From: AC-69 sp963751665
Lineage (GTDB): Bacteria > Actinomycetota > UBA4738 > HRBIN12
Length of the DNA: 64,000 nt
Reading direction: 5' to 3'
Assembly (NCBI GenBank): GCA_963751665.1
Contig: CAVVVF010000001.1
Location: 62,001 to 126,000 of the forward strand
In this document: positions 19,043 through 29,173 of the stretch, one piece after another
How the letters are laid out: every line of letters starts with the position of its first letter
How positions within the stretch are numbered: the stretch's first letter is position 1
The notes under the pieces: model-generated
Databases searched by the model: none
Told to the model about the DNA's origin: nothing
What the model saw: the letters and a program-made list of their open reading frames with translations, nothing else
Made by a program: the position numbers and the translations under genes

Positions 19043-21629
19043 ACGGGGAGCCAGTCGAGGCCGAGGTCCGCCCGGGGATGAGCCTGCTCGAGCTGCTCCG
19101 CGAGGAGTGCGGCGTCACCTCGGTGAAGGACGGCTGTGCTCCCGAAGGCTCCTGCGGAGCGTGCACCGTGCTGGTCGACGGCAAGGCGGTCGTGTCGTGC
19201 GCCCAGAAGGCCGGACACGCGGATGGGCGGAGCGTGGTGACCCAGGAGGGGCTGTCGGCCGCCGAGCGCGACATGTGGGCGGACTGCTTCGTTGCCTCCG
19301 GCGCCTCGCAGTGCGGGTTCTGCTCGCCGGGCATCGTGATGAAGGCCGAGGGGCTCCTGGCCAAGAACCCCGAGCCGTCGCGCAACGAGATCGCTCGCGC
19401 GCTGGCCGGCAACCTGTGCCGGTGCACCGGCTACGTGAAGATCGTGGACGCCATCGAGTTCGCCGCGGGAGCCAAGCGCGGCGAGCCGGTGCCGGAGCCC
19501 GACTGGAGCGGGAAGGTCGGCTCCCGAACCGGCCGGTACCAGGGCCGGGAGCTGGCCCTCGGGCGACAAGCCGTACGTGAACGATCTGAAGGCCGAGGGG
19601 ATGCTGCACGCGGCCATCCGGTTCTCCGATCATCCCCGGGCCAGGGTGCTTCGCATCGACGCGTCGACGGCGGTCGCGCACCCCGGCGTCGTTGCCGTCG
19701 CGACGGCTGCCGGACGTGCCCGGCGAGCGGACGCAGGGGTTGATCACCAGGGACTGGCGCCAGCTCGTCGCCGAAGGCGAGGTCACGAGCTACGTCGGCG
19801 ACGTGCTGGCGGTCGTGGCCGCGGACACTCGCCAGGCGGCGCGCGAGGCCGCCGCGATGGTCGAGGTGGAGTACGAGGTCCTGGAGCCGGTGACCGACCC
19901 GTTTCGCGCGCTGGAGCCGGATGCGCCGAGGCTGCACGACGGCGGGAACCTGCTGTCGACCTCGATCGTGAGGCGAGGCGACGTCGACGCGGCCCTGGCG
20001 GGCTCGGCCCACGTGCTGACCGAGACGTTCCAGACCCAAGCCGTGGAGCACGCCTTCCTGGAGCCGGAGTCGTCCTTCGCCGTGCCGCAGGACGGCGGCT
20101 TCCACGTGTCCTCGCAGGGCCAGGGGGTGTGGGAGGACCGGCGGCAGGTCGCCTCGTTCCTCGGCCTGCCCGAGGAGAAGGTGCGGGTGACGCTGGTGTC
20201 GAACGGCGGCGCATTCGGGGCCAAGGAGGACCTGAACGTCCAGTGCCACGCCGCGCTGATGGCACACCTCACCGGGCGGCCCGTGCTGCTCACGCTGACC
20301 CGCGAGGAGAGCCTGAAGTTCCACCCCAAGCGCCACCCGCTCACGATGGAGTACACGATCGGGGCCGACGCCGACGGCCGCCTCACGGGCATCCGCGCAC
20401 GCATCGTGGGCGACACCGGCGCGTACGCGAGCGTCGGCGACAAGGTCCTGGAGCGGGCGGCGGGCCACGCGTGCGGGCCGTACCGGTTCGAGGCCGTCGA
20501 CGTCGAGGCGAAGGCCGTGTACACGAACAACCCGCCGAACGGCGCGATGCGCGGCTTCGGCGTGAACCAGGTGGCGTTCGCCGTGGACGGCATGCTCGAC
20601 CGGCTGGCCGAGAAGGTCGGCGTGGACGGCTGGGAGATCCGGTGGCGGAACGCCCTCGAGGTGGGCGACATGTTCGGCACCGGCCAGGTGCTCGGGCCGG
20701 GCGTCGGCATCAAGGAGTGCCTGCTCGCGGTGCGCGACCGGTACCGGGAGGCCAGGTTCGCCGGCATCGGGTGCGGGGTGAAGAACAACGGGATCGGCAA
20801 CGGCCTCCTCGAGCAGGGCAAGGCCATCCTTCGACCGGAGCCCGACGGCACCGTGACGCTGTTCCACTCGTGGACGGAGATGGGCCAGGGCGTCCACACG
20901 GCGCTCCAGCAGATCGCGTGCCAGGAGCTCGGACTCACGGCCGACCAGGTGCACGTCATCGTGGACACGATGCGCGAGCTCGACACGGGCCAGACCACGG
21001 CGTCGCGCTCGACGATCCTCGGCGGCCGTGCGGTCATCGAGGCCGCGAACAAGCTGAAGGCCGAGCTGAACGGCAACCGGCTCGCCGACCTCGCTGGCCG
21101 CGAGTTCTACGGCGAGCTGACCATCGACTACACCAACAAGCCGGGCGTCGACGTCGAGAAGCCGGTGACCCACTTCGCGTACGGATGGGCCGTGCAGGTG
21201 GTGATCCTGGACGACGACGGACGCCTGGCCACGGTGGTCGCCGCCCACGACGCGGGCAAGGTCATCAACCCGACGCTCGTCGAGGGCCAGATCGAGGGCG
21301 CCGTGCACATGGGCCTGGGGTTCGCGCTGTCCGAGGACTACGTGGTGAAGGACGGCCACCCCGTGACCAGGACGCTGAAGTCGCTGGGGATCGTGCCGCC
21401 GGCCGGCATGCCGGACGTCGAGTGCGTCCTCGTCGAGGTGCCGCAGCCCGAGGGCCCGTACGGGGCCAAGGGCCTCGGCGAGATCGGCCTGGTCCCCACC
21501 GCCGCGGCGGTGGCCGGCGCGCTGCACGCGTTCGAGGGCGGATGGCGGACGCGGCTCCCCATGAAGGACTCGGTCGCGGCACGGTCGGCGGTGCCCAAGC
21601 TGGCGGCCGCGGCGTCTCGCGGCGGGTAG
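19027..21629 (+). CDS. Fused [2Fe-2S]/molybdopterin xanthine dehydrogenase-type hydroxylase (XdhD / Se-dependent Xdh-like), two frameshifts
   Basis: GTG 19027 opens a two-domain protein of about 866 residues. Residues 1-150 are the iron-sulfur part with two cluster motifs, CAPEGSCGACTV...C and CGFCSPG...CRCTGY. The rest is the molybdenum-binding part: GGAFGAKEDL, RGFGVNQ, MGQGVHT and the C-terminal GAKGLGEIG with the catalytic Glu. There is no FAD domain, which matches the fused enzymes (XdhD, Enterococcus Xdh) that accompany SsnA and YgeW and are linked to selenium-dependent molybdenum cofactor in other bacteria. Extra bases near 19,560 and 19,703 break the frame but the product is otherwise continuous. 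Likely substrate: a purine such as xanthine, or its breakdown products. Confidence 0.85.
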
Positions 21630-21640
21630 CCGGAGGCACC

Positions 21641-22970
21641 GTGACGATTGCGCTCACGGGGGGGACGGTCCTGGCGTCGCTCGACCCCCCTTCTGTCGTG
21701 GAAGCGGACGTCAGCATCGAGGACGGGGTGGTGACGGCCGTCGGCCGGGCCCCCGAGGGAGCGACCCGCATCGACTGCACCGGATGCCTGGTGGTGCCGG
21801 GGAACGTGAACGCCCACATGCATCTGTATTCGGCGCTGGCGCGGGGCATGCCCTACCGGCTCGATCCGCCGGGGGACTTCGTCCAGATCCTCCAGCGGGT
21901 GTGGTGGCGCCTGGACCGTGCCCTGGACCCGGACTCGATCCGGGCGTCGGCGCTGGCCGGGGGGATGGACGCGTTGCTCACGGGCACGACGACGGTCGTG
22001 GACCACCAGGCGTCGCCGGAGGCGATCGACGGCTCGCTCGACGTGATCGCGCAGGCCCTGGCCGACATCGGCCTTCGCTCGGTGCTGTGCTACGAGGTCA
22101 CCGACCGCGACGGGCCGGAGCGGGCGATGGCCGGGGTGGAGGAGAACCGGCGGTTCCTGAAGGCGGGCTGGCCGCTGGCCCGGGGGATGGTCGGGGCCCA
22201 CGCCTCGTTCACGCTGTCCGATGAGACGCTGGGCGCCTGCGCCGAGGTGGCCCGCGATGCCGGCGTCGGCGTCCACATCCACGTGGCCGAGGACGCGGCG
22301 GACCAGCGGGACGCGGAGGCGCGGTTCGGGTCGAGCGTCGTGCCCCGGCTCGCCCGCGCGGGGGTGCTGAACGGGTCCGCGCTCCTTGCCCATTGCGTGC
22401 ACGTCGACGCGGAGGAGATCGAGGCCATCCGCGATGCGGGGGCGACGGTGGCCCACAACCCCCGCTCGAACATGAACAACTCGGTCGGCCGCGCACCGGT
22501 CGGTGGCGCTCGGCGATGGGGTGGCGCTTGGGCACCGACGGCATCGGCGCCGACATGTTCGCCGAGTCGAAGACGGCGTACTGGCGCCTGCGGGAGGAGA
22601 GCCTGACGGCGCCGCCGTCGTGGCCGCTCGCTCGCCTGGCCCGAGGAGCGACGTTCGCCGGCCGCGCCTTCGGCCAGCCCACGCTGGGCCGGATCGAGCC
22701 GGGCGCTCCGGCCGACCTGGCCGTCCTGGAGTACCCCGACGTGACGCCGCTCGAGGCTGCGAATGTCGGCGGGGCACTGGGTGTTCGGTCTGGGCTCGCA
22801 TCACGTCCGAGACGTCATGGTGGCCGGGGAGATGGTCGTAGCGGATCGCCTCCTCACCAAGGTGGACCAGGACGAGGTCGCGGCCATGGCCAGGGAGCAT
22901 GCGGAGCGGCTGTGGCGCCGGATGGACGAGCTCCCGGCCCACCCGTTCGAGCCGGAGCGGGGCTGCATGA
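21641..22970 (+). CDS. ssnA: SsnA-type aminohydrolase (amidohydrolase superfamily), frameshifted at the 3' half
   Basis: GTG 21641 follows GGAGG by 5-6 bases. The metal-dependent hydrolase motifs are NAHMHLYSALARGM (first His pair), HIHVAEDAADQRD, LLAHCVHVD, HNPRSNMNN and LGTDGIGADMF. This sequence pattern, with IDGSLDVIAQAL and the PADLAVLEYP near the end, is that of SsnA. SsnA belongs to the ygeW-ygfK-ssnA-xdhD purine-degradation clusters and acts on a purine-derived ring intermediate. Extra G residues near 22,505, 22,528 and 22,770 shift the frame; one more extra G near 22,960 would make the gene end in a TGA (22968-22970) that overlaps the ATGATG start of the next gene. That fits the compact style of this operon. 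Confidence 0.85.
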
Positions 22971-23986
22971 TGCCGGTCGCGAGCGACGGCCGGGTGGCGC
23001 TGTACCTCCAGGACAAGCACCCTCTTCGCGACGGCATCGAGTACGTCCGGTACGCCGAGGAGCGGGGGTTCGAGGCGGTGTGGCAGGCCGAGAGCCGGCT
23101 GGTCCGGGAGGCCACCGTTCCGATGGCCGCGTTCGCCGCGACGACGGAGCGCATCAAGGTGGGCTCGGGCGTGGTGAACAACTGGACCCGGAACGTGGGC
23201 CTGCTGGCCGCCACGTTCGTCACGCTCGACGACCTGGCGCCCGGGCGAATCCTGCTGGGGATCGGCGCGTGGTGGGAGCCGCTCGCGTCCAAGGTCGGCG
23301 TGGACCGCCGCAAGCCGCTCCAGGCGATGCGCGAGGTCGTCGAGACGGTTCGACGACTGATCGCCATGGAGCGCGTCACGTTCCACGGCGAGTTCGTGGA
23401 CGTGGAGGACATCGAGATCGACATCGTCCACGGCGACCGGTCGGCCCGGAACGTCCCGATCTACATCGGGGCCACCGGGATGAAGATGATGGAGCTGGCC
23501 GGCGAGATCGCCGACGGCGTCCTCCTCAACTACCTGGTGGGGCCGAGGTACAACGTGACCGCGCTGGAGCACCTGGCGGCCGGCGCGGCGCGGGCCGGAC
23601 GAAGCGTGCAGGACCTGGACCGGCCGCAGCTCGTGGTGTGCTCGCTCGACGAGGACCGGGACCGGGCGCTCGACCGCGCTCGGGAGCTCGTGACGCAGTA
23701 CCTGGGGCAGCAGCCCCACATCGGCAAGGCGAGCGGGGTGGACCAGTCGCTCCTGGACGAGATCGGCAGGGTCCTCACCTGGCCGGCGTCCGAGGAGGAG
23801 ATCCGTCGGGCCATGAAGCTCGTGCCCGACGAGGTGGTGCAGATGATCACGGCCTCCGGGACGCCCGAGGAGTGCCGGGCCAAGGTCCGCGAGTACGTCG
23901 AGGCCGGATGCACCTGCCCGATCCTGTATCCCCTCGGCGATGACGTGTTCGCCATGATCGACGCCTTCGCGGAGGGGAAGTTCTGA
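22967..23986 (+). CDS. LLM-class (luciferase-like) F420/flavin-dependent oxidoreductase
   Basis: 339 residues from ATG 22967, intact. The N-terminus has the TIM-barrel start ALYLQDKHPLRDGIEYVRYAEERGF. Other luciferase-like features are ERIKVGSGVVNNWTRN (cis-peptide and cofactor region), LAPGRILLGIGAWWEP and VPIYIGATG. Actinobacterial relatives commonly use coenzyme F420, and a cofC gene for F420 synthesis is present at 39.5-40.2 kb; cofactor choice here is inferred. The gene lies between ssnA and the FAD subunit of xanthine dehydrogenase and is translationally coupled to ssnA. It could supply the reductive step that the absent YgfK provides in enterobacterial clusters, but that is a hypothesis. 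Confidence 0.8.
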   Translation: MMPVASDGRVALYLQDKHPLRDGIEYVRYAEERGFEAVWQAESRLVREATVPMAAFAATTERIKVGSGVVNNWTRNVGLLAATFVTLDDLAPGRILLGIGAWWEPLASKVGVDRRKPLQAMREVVETVRRLIAMERVTFHGEFVDVEDIEIDIVHGDRSARNVPIYIGATGMKMMELAGEIADGVLLNYLVGPRYNVTALEHLAAGAARAGRSVQDLDRPQLVVCSLDEDRDRALDRARELVTQYLGQQPHIGKASGVDQSLLDEIGRVLTWPASEEEIRRAMKLVPDEVVQMITASGTPEECRAKVREYVEAGCTCPILYPLGDDVFAMIDAFAEGKF

Positions 23987-24002
23987 TGCGGCGGAAACTC
24001 TG

Positions 24003-24894
24003 ATGGAGGTCCTCCTTCCCCGCTCGCTGGAGGAGGCCCTGGAGATGAAGGCGGCCCACCCGGAGGCCGTGCCGATCGCCGGCGGCACCGACGTGATGGT
24101 CGAGCTGAACTTCGACCGGCCCGGCCGGAGCCTGCTCGACCTCACCCGGGTGCCCGAGCTGCACGTGTGGCGGCGGGAGGACGGGCGACCTGTTCCTCGG
24201 CGCGGGCGTCACCTACACCCGGGTGATCCGACGAGCTCGCCCGAGCTGCCGGGCGCTGGCGCTGGCCTCGCGCACGGTCGGGCTCGCCGCAGATCCGCAA
24301 CCGGGGCACGGTCGGCGGCAACCTCGGCGCCGCCTCGCCGGCCGGCGACGCGCATCCCCGCCCTGCTCGCGGCCGACGCGGAGGTCGATGCTCGTCGCGG
24401 CCGGCGGACGCACGCGATCGGTCCCGTGGCGCGAGTTCTTCATCGGGCCTCAAGCAGCACGCCGCTGGCACCCGACGAGCTGATCCTGGGGCCCGGTGGC
24501 GGGTGACCCGCGGCCCGCAGCAGTTCTCCAAGATCGGGCACCCGCAACGCGATGGTGATCGCGGTGGCCGACCTGTGCTTCGCGCTGCACGCGGACGCGA
24601 CGGACCGGTCGGCATCGGCGATCGGCTCGGTCGGCGCCGACGCCTGCGGGCGCCGGACGCCGAGGCCTTCCTGGCCGGCGCGCTGGCGCGCGCGGGCGCC
24701 TGGGACGACCCGTCGGCGCCCCTGCCGCCGCGACGACGTCGCCGGCTTCGGCGAGCTGGTGAGCTCGCCGCGGCGCGCCCCGATCGACGACGTGCGCGGC
24801 ACCGCGGCGCTACCGCCGGCACGCCTGCCGGTGCTGGCCCGCCGCGCCTGACCTGGGCCCTGGACGAGCGCGCGCGGAGGCGCTGATCGCATGA
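24003..24894 (+). CDS. Xanthine dehydrogenase FAD-binding subunit (CoxM/PucC type), many frameshifts
   Basis: ATG 24003 begins a protein whose first 60 residues are clean (EVLLPRSLEEALEMK, PIAGGTDVMVEL, the FAD-binding GGTD loop). After 24,180 the frame breaks roughly every 10-80 bases through extra G or C residues, yet the corrected product continues as LGAGVTYT, then IRNRGTVGGNLG, the second FAD motif, and PALLAADAEV. About 297 residues, the normal length. In three-subunit molybdenum hydroxylases this subunit passes electrons from the iron-sulfur subunit to NAD+ or another acceptor. The stop is taken as TGA 24892-24894. The indels look like consensus errors. Confidence 0.7.
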
Positions 24895-24909
24895 GGGCGG
24901 CGCGTGCTG

Positions 24910-25387
24910 ATGCGGGTCAAGGTCAACGGCGAGCGGCGCGAGGCGACGACGTCTGGGAGGGCGAGAGCCTGCTCTACGTCCTGCGCGAGCGACTCGGCCT
25001 GCCCGGGTCCAAGAACGCCTGCGAGCAGGGCGAGTGCGGCTCGTGCACGGTCTACCTCGACGGGTGAGCTGGTCTGCGCGTGCCTGGTCGCTGGCGGCCA
25101 GGCCGAGGGCCGCGAGGTGCGCACGGTCGAGGGGCTGTCGGCGGAACGGCGCGGAACGCCTGCACCCGGTGCAGCAGGCGTTCGTCGAGGCGGGCGCCGT
25201 GCAGTGCGGCTTCTGCACGCCCGGGCTGGTCGTGGCCGTCCCCGACCTGCTCGAGCGCGACCCGTCCCCGAGCGACGCCGAGATCCGCGAGGCGCTGGCC
25301 GGGAACCTGTGCCGCTGCACCGGCTACGAGAAGATCCTCGACGCCGTGCGCCTGGCCGCGGAGCGGATGCGAGAGGGCGACTGGTGA
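24910..25387 (+). CDS. Xanthine dehydrogenase [2Fe-2S] subunit (CoxS/PucE type), frameshifted
   Basis: The start is ATG 24910 (a GTG lies two codons earlier). It encodes about 158 residues with both cluster motifs: CEQGECGSCTVYLDGE...C for the plant-ferredoxin-type centre and CGFCTPG...CRCTGYEKIL for the second centre. It transfers electrons from the molybdenum site to the FAD subunit. Extra bases near 24,955, 25,063 and 25,150 shift the frame. Its TGA (25385-25387) overlaps the GTG of the next gene. Together with the flanking FAD and Mo subunits it makes a PucCDE-like xanthine dehydrogenase. Confidence 0.75.
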
Positions 25388-26730
25388 GCCGCCTGCTGAT
25401 CGAGGGCTGCGAGGTCGTCGTACGATGGACGCCGCCGGCACCGAGCACGCCGGCGGGTCGATCCTGGTCGAGGACGGCCGGATCGCCGTGGGTGGGCTCC
25501 GGCCGCCGCCCGACGCCGACGCCGCCGACGGCGCCGAGCGTGCGTCGACGGCCGCGGCTGCCTGCGCCACGCCCGGGCTGGTCAACACCCACCACCACCT
25601 CTACCAGTGGGCTGACCCGCGGCTCGGCCGCAGGACCAGACCCTGTTCGAGTGGCTGACCGACGCTCTACCCGGTGTGGGCCGGCATCGACGAGGAGTGG
25701 TGAGCGCGGCGCCGCCGCGCGCGGCCTGGCCTGGCTGGCGCTCACCGGCTGCACCACCACCACCGACCACCACTACGTCTTCCCCGCGGCGGCGGCGACC
25801 TGCTCGAGGCCGAGATCGAGGCGGCCCGCGGAGTCGGGCCTGCGGTTCCACCCGAGCCGCGGCTCGATGGACCTCGGCCAGTCCGGCGGCGGGCTGCCGC
25901 CGGACCGGTGGTGGAGGACATCGACGCGATCCTGGCCGCCACCGAGGAGGCGATCGACCGCTACCACGACCCGTCGCCGGGCGCGATGCTGCGGATCGCC
26001 GTCGCGCCCTGCTCGCCGTTCTCGGTCACCGGCGACCTGATGCGCGAGGCGGCCGCGCTGGCCCGCGCCGGGCGTGCGGCTGCACACCCACCTCGCCGAG
26101 ACCGCTCGACGAGGAGGAGTTCTGCCGCGAGACGTTCGGCTGCCGGCCGGTCGAGCTGCTCGAGGACTGGGCTGGCTCGGGCCCGACGTGTGGTTCGCCC
26201 ACGGCGTGCACCTCGACGACGAGGACGTCCGTCGGGTCGCGCGCGACCGGGACCGGCGTCGCGCACTGCCCGACCTCCAACGCGCGCCTCGGCGTCGGGC
26301 ATCGCGCCCGCCGCCGCGCTCCTGCGCGAGCCGGCGTCCCGGTCGGGCTCGGCGTCGACGGCGCCGCGTCCAACGAGCCGGGCGACCTGCTCGGCCGAGC
26401 TGCGCCAGGCGCTGCTGTTCAGCCGGGCCGGCGGTGGCCCGCCGGCCTGACCGTCCGCGAGGCGCTCGGGCTGGCCACCCTCGGCGGCGGCCGCGTGCCT
26501 GGGCCGGGACGACGAGATCGGCTCGCTGGAGCCGGGCAAGCTGGCCGACGTCGCGCTGTGGCGCGTGGACGGCCTCGCCCACGCCGGCATCGAGCGGACC
26601 CGGTCGCCGCGCTGGTGCTCGGCGGGCCCGCCGGCCGCTGGCAGCTGCTCGTCGAGGGCCGCCCGGTGGTCCGGCGACGGCCGGCTGGTCGACCGTCGAC
26701 GAGGAGCGACATCGCGGCGCGAGGGACACC
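25384..26730 (+). CDS. 8-oxoguanine deaminase-like amidohydrolase, many frameshifts
   Basis: GTG 25384 overlaps the preceding stop. Corrected across the frames, the protein shows TPGLVNTHHHLYQW (first metal His pair), LALTGCTTTTDHHYVFP, FHPSRGSMDLGQSGGGLPP, CSPFSVT, LHTHLAET, WFAHGVHLDD, HCPTSNARL and LGVDGAASNE. The TDHHYVFP and SRGSMDLG segments are distinctive of 8-oxoguanine deaminase (8-oxoguanine + water to urate + ammonia) rather than cytosine deaminase or guanase. Length about 450 residues. Insertions occur about every 50-100 bases. The 3' boundary is approximate: no stop is readable before the next gene, probably because of an indel near 26,730. Its product, urate, fits the surrounding operon. 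Confidence 0.75.
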
Positions 26731-29173
26731 GCGTCGGCGCAGAGCAGATCGCCGCGGGCGGCGCCCGCGATCGAGCGTTCGAGGTCGCCGGGCGGAGCGC
26801 CTGCCGCGGCGGGGTCGGGGAGAGCGCCGCCGCGGCCGGACGGCGTGCTCAAGGTGAACGGCGAGTTCGCCTACGGCAGCGACCTGTGGCATGGACGACA
26901 TGCTGTGGGGCGCTCACGCTGCGCAGCCCGCACCCGCACGCCCGGATCCGGTCCATCGACATCGCGCAGGCGCTGGCCACGCCCGGCGTCCACGCCGTGC
27001 TGCCGCCGACGACGTCCCGGGCAAGAAGACTACGGCCTGGAGTTCGCCGACCAGCCGGTGCTGGCCTTGGACGAGGTCCGCTACCAGGGCGAGCCGGTGG
27101 CGATGGTCGCCGCCGACACCCCGAGATCGCCCGCCGGGCGGCGGGCCGGATCGACGTCGACTACGAGGTGCTGCCGGCCGTGACCGACGTGGAGGGGCGC
27201 TGTCGCCCGACGCGCCGCAGCTCCACGCGGGCGGCAACGTCCTGCGGCACGTCGCGTGGTCCACGGCGACCCCGACGCCGAGGCCGACGTGTGGTGGACG
27301 GCGACTACGAGGTCGGCATGCAGGACCAGGCGTTCCTCGGGCCGGAGTCCGGGCTGGCGGTGCCCGCCGAGGACGGCGGGGTCGACCTGTACGTCGCCAC
27401 CCAGTGGCTGCACGTGGACCGCGCAGGTCGCCCCGTGCCTCGGCCTGCCCGAGGAGAAGGTGCGGCTGTCACCTGGCCGGGGTCGGCGGCGCGTTCGGCG
27501 GCCGCGAGGACCTCTCGATGCAGATCCACGCCTGCATGCTGGCGCTGCACACCGGCCGGCCGGTGAAGATGGTCTACGACCGCGAGGAGTCGTTCTTCGG
27601 CCACGTGCACCGGCACCCCTCGCGGATCTGGATGCGGACCGGCGCGGGCCGCGACGGCCGGCTGGTCTACGTCCGGGCCCGCGTCCTGCTCGACGGCGGC
27701 GCCTACGCGTCGTCCTCGACCGCCGTGGTCGGCAACGCCGCCACGCTCGGCGCCGGCCCGTACGAGGTGCCGAACGCACTACTCGAGTGGACCGGCGTCT
27801 ACACGAACAACCCGCCGTGCGGCGCGATGCGCGGGTTCGGGGCGCCGCAGGCGTGCTTCGCCTACGAGGCGCAGATGGACAAGCTGGCCGAGGCGCTGTC
27901 GATCGACCCGGTCGAGCTCCGGCTGATGAACGCGGTGGGGACGGGGTCCGTCCTCCCCACCGGCCAGGTCATCAAGGGGAGCGCGCCGGTCCGCGAGCTG
28001 ATCGAGCGGGCCCGAGCCATCCCGTTGCCGCAGCCCGAGCCATCCGGCATCCGCGAACCCGTGACCTATCCGGGCGGCGCCGGCAACGTGAGCCGGGGCG
28101 AGTCGCTGAAGCGGGGCGTCGGCTTCGCCGTCGGCTACAAGAACGTCGCCTATAGCGAGGGGTTCGACGACTTCCACGAGGCCCGGGTGACCCTGTCCGC
28201 CGGGCCCGACGGCCCGGTGGCCGAGGTGCACAGCGCGGGCGTCGAATGCGGGCAGGGGCTGTCCACGGTCATGGTGCAGGTCGCCCGGACCGAGCTCGGC
28301 ATCGACGACGTCCGGCTGCACCTGGCGGACACGGACGTCGGCTCGGCGGGATCGACGTCTGCCTCCCGCCAGACCCTCATGGGGTCGGGGGCGGTGCAGC
28401 TCGCCGCCCGGGCCGTGCGGGACGAGCTGTTCGAGCGGGTGCGTGCGTCGGGGCAGCAGGGCGGCGAGCTCTCCATCGAGCAGGGCATGATCCACAGCGA
28501 CGGCGCGGCCGTGGGCGAGATCGGCGACTTCCTGAAGGAGCCCCTCGTGGCCACGCGCGTGTTCCGCCACCGCACGACGACCGCGATGGACGATCGGGGC
28601 CAAGGCGACGTCCACGTCATGTTCGCCTTCTGCGCCCAGCGGGCAGTGGTCGAGGTCGACCAGGAGCTCGGGCTGGTCCGCGTGGTCCAGGTGGCCTCGG
28701 CCATGGACCTCGGCCGGGCCATCAACCCCCAGGGGGTCGAGGGCCAGATCGAGGGAGGCACCGCGATGGGCCTGGGCCTCGCGGTGATGGAGGAGATCCA
28801 GGTAGAGGACGGGATCATCAGGAACGCCTCGTTCACCGACTACCTGATCCCCACGATCCTGGACATGCCGCCGGTCGTCACCGAGATCGTGGAGGCGCCC
28901 GAGCCCGACGTGCCCTACGGGGTGAAGGGGGTCGGCGAGAACGCGACGATCGTGGCCACCGCGGCCATCGTGTCCGCCCTCCGAAACGCCACGGGACGGG
29001 AGCTGAACCGGGTCCCGGTCCGGCCCGACGACCTGGCAGGCATCAGCCCGCCCGTCGCGACGGCCGGCCCGCCACCGCCCCCCGATGTGCCGGGGCCCGA
29101 GCCGATGCCCGTGTACTTCGGCGAGGAGGAAGTACAGGCCGACATCAGCCCGTCGGGGGAGGGACGGAATTGA
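26730..29173 (+). CDS. Xanthine dehydrogenase molybdenum-binding subunit (PucD/XdhA type), frameshifted 5' part
   Basis: The first ~750 bases are scattered over three frames by indels and the exact start is not resolvable; from 27,480 to the stop the frame is clean. Landmarks: RPDGVLKVNGEFAYGSDLW, LRSPHPHARI, GEPVAMVAADT, GGAFGGREDL, RGFGAPQACF, CGQGLSTV and GVKGVGENAT, whose Glu is the catalytic base. Length about 810 residues. It hydroxylates purines (typically hypoxanthine or xanthine to urate) using molybdopterin. It pairs with the FAD and [2Fe-2S] subunits encoded just upstream. Unlike the fused hydroxylase at 19.0-21.6 kb it has no iron-sulfur domain of its own. Its TGA overlaps the TTG of ygeW. 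Confidence 0.8.

Noticed and set aside
19431..24145. Very long open frames on the minus strand opposite the hydroxylase, ssnA and LLM genes
   Set aside because: They are antisense to strongly conserved genes and their translations are His/Arg/Pro-rich without motifs; long antisense frames are expected from high-GC third positions.
24180..27480. Possible programmed frameshifting or a decayed xanthine dehydrogenase locus
   Set aside because: The shifts are too many, at ordinary G/C runs with no slippery heptamer or structure, and the codons between them are well conserved; consensus error is simpler.
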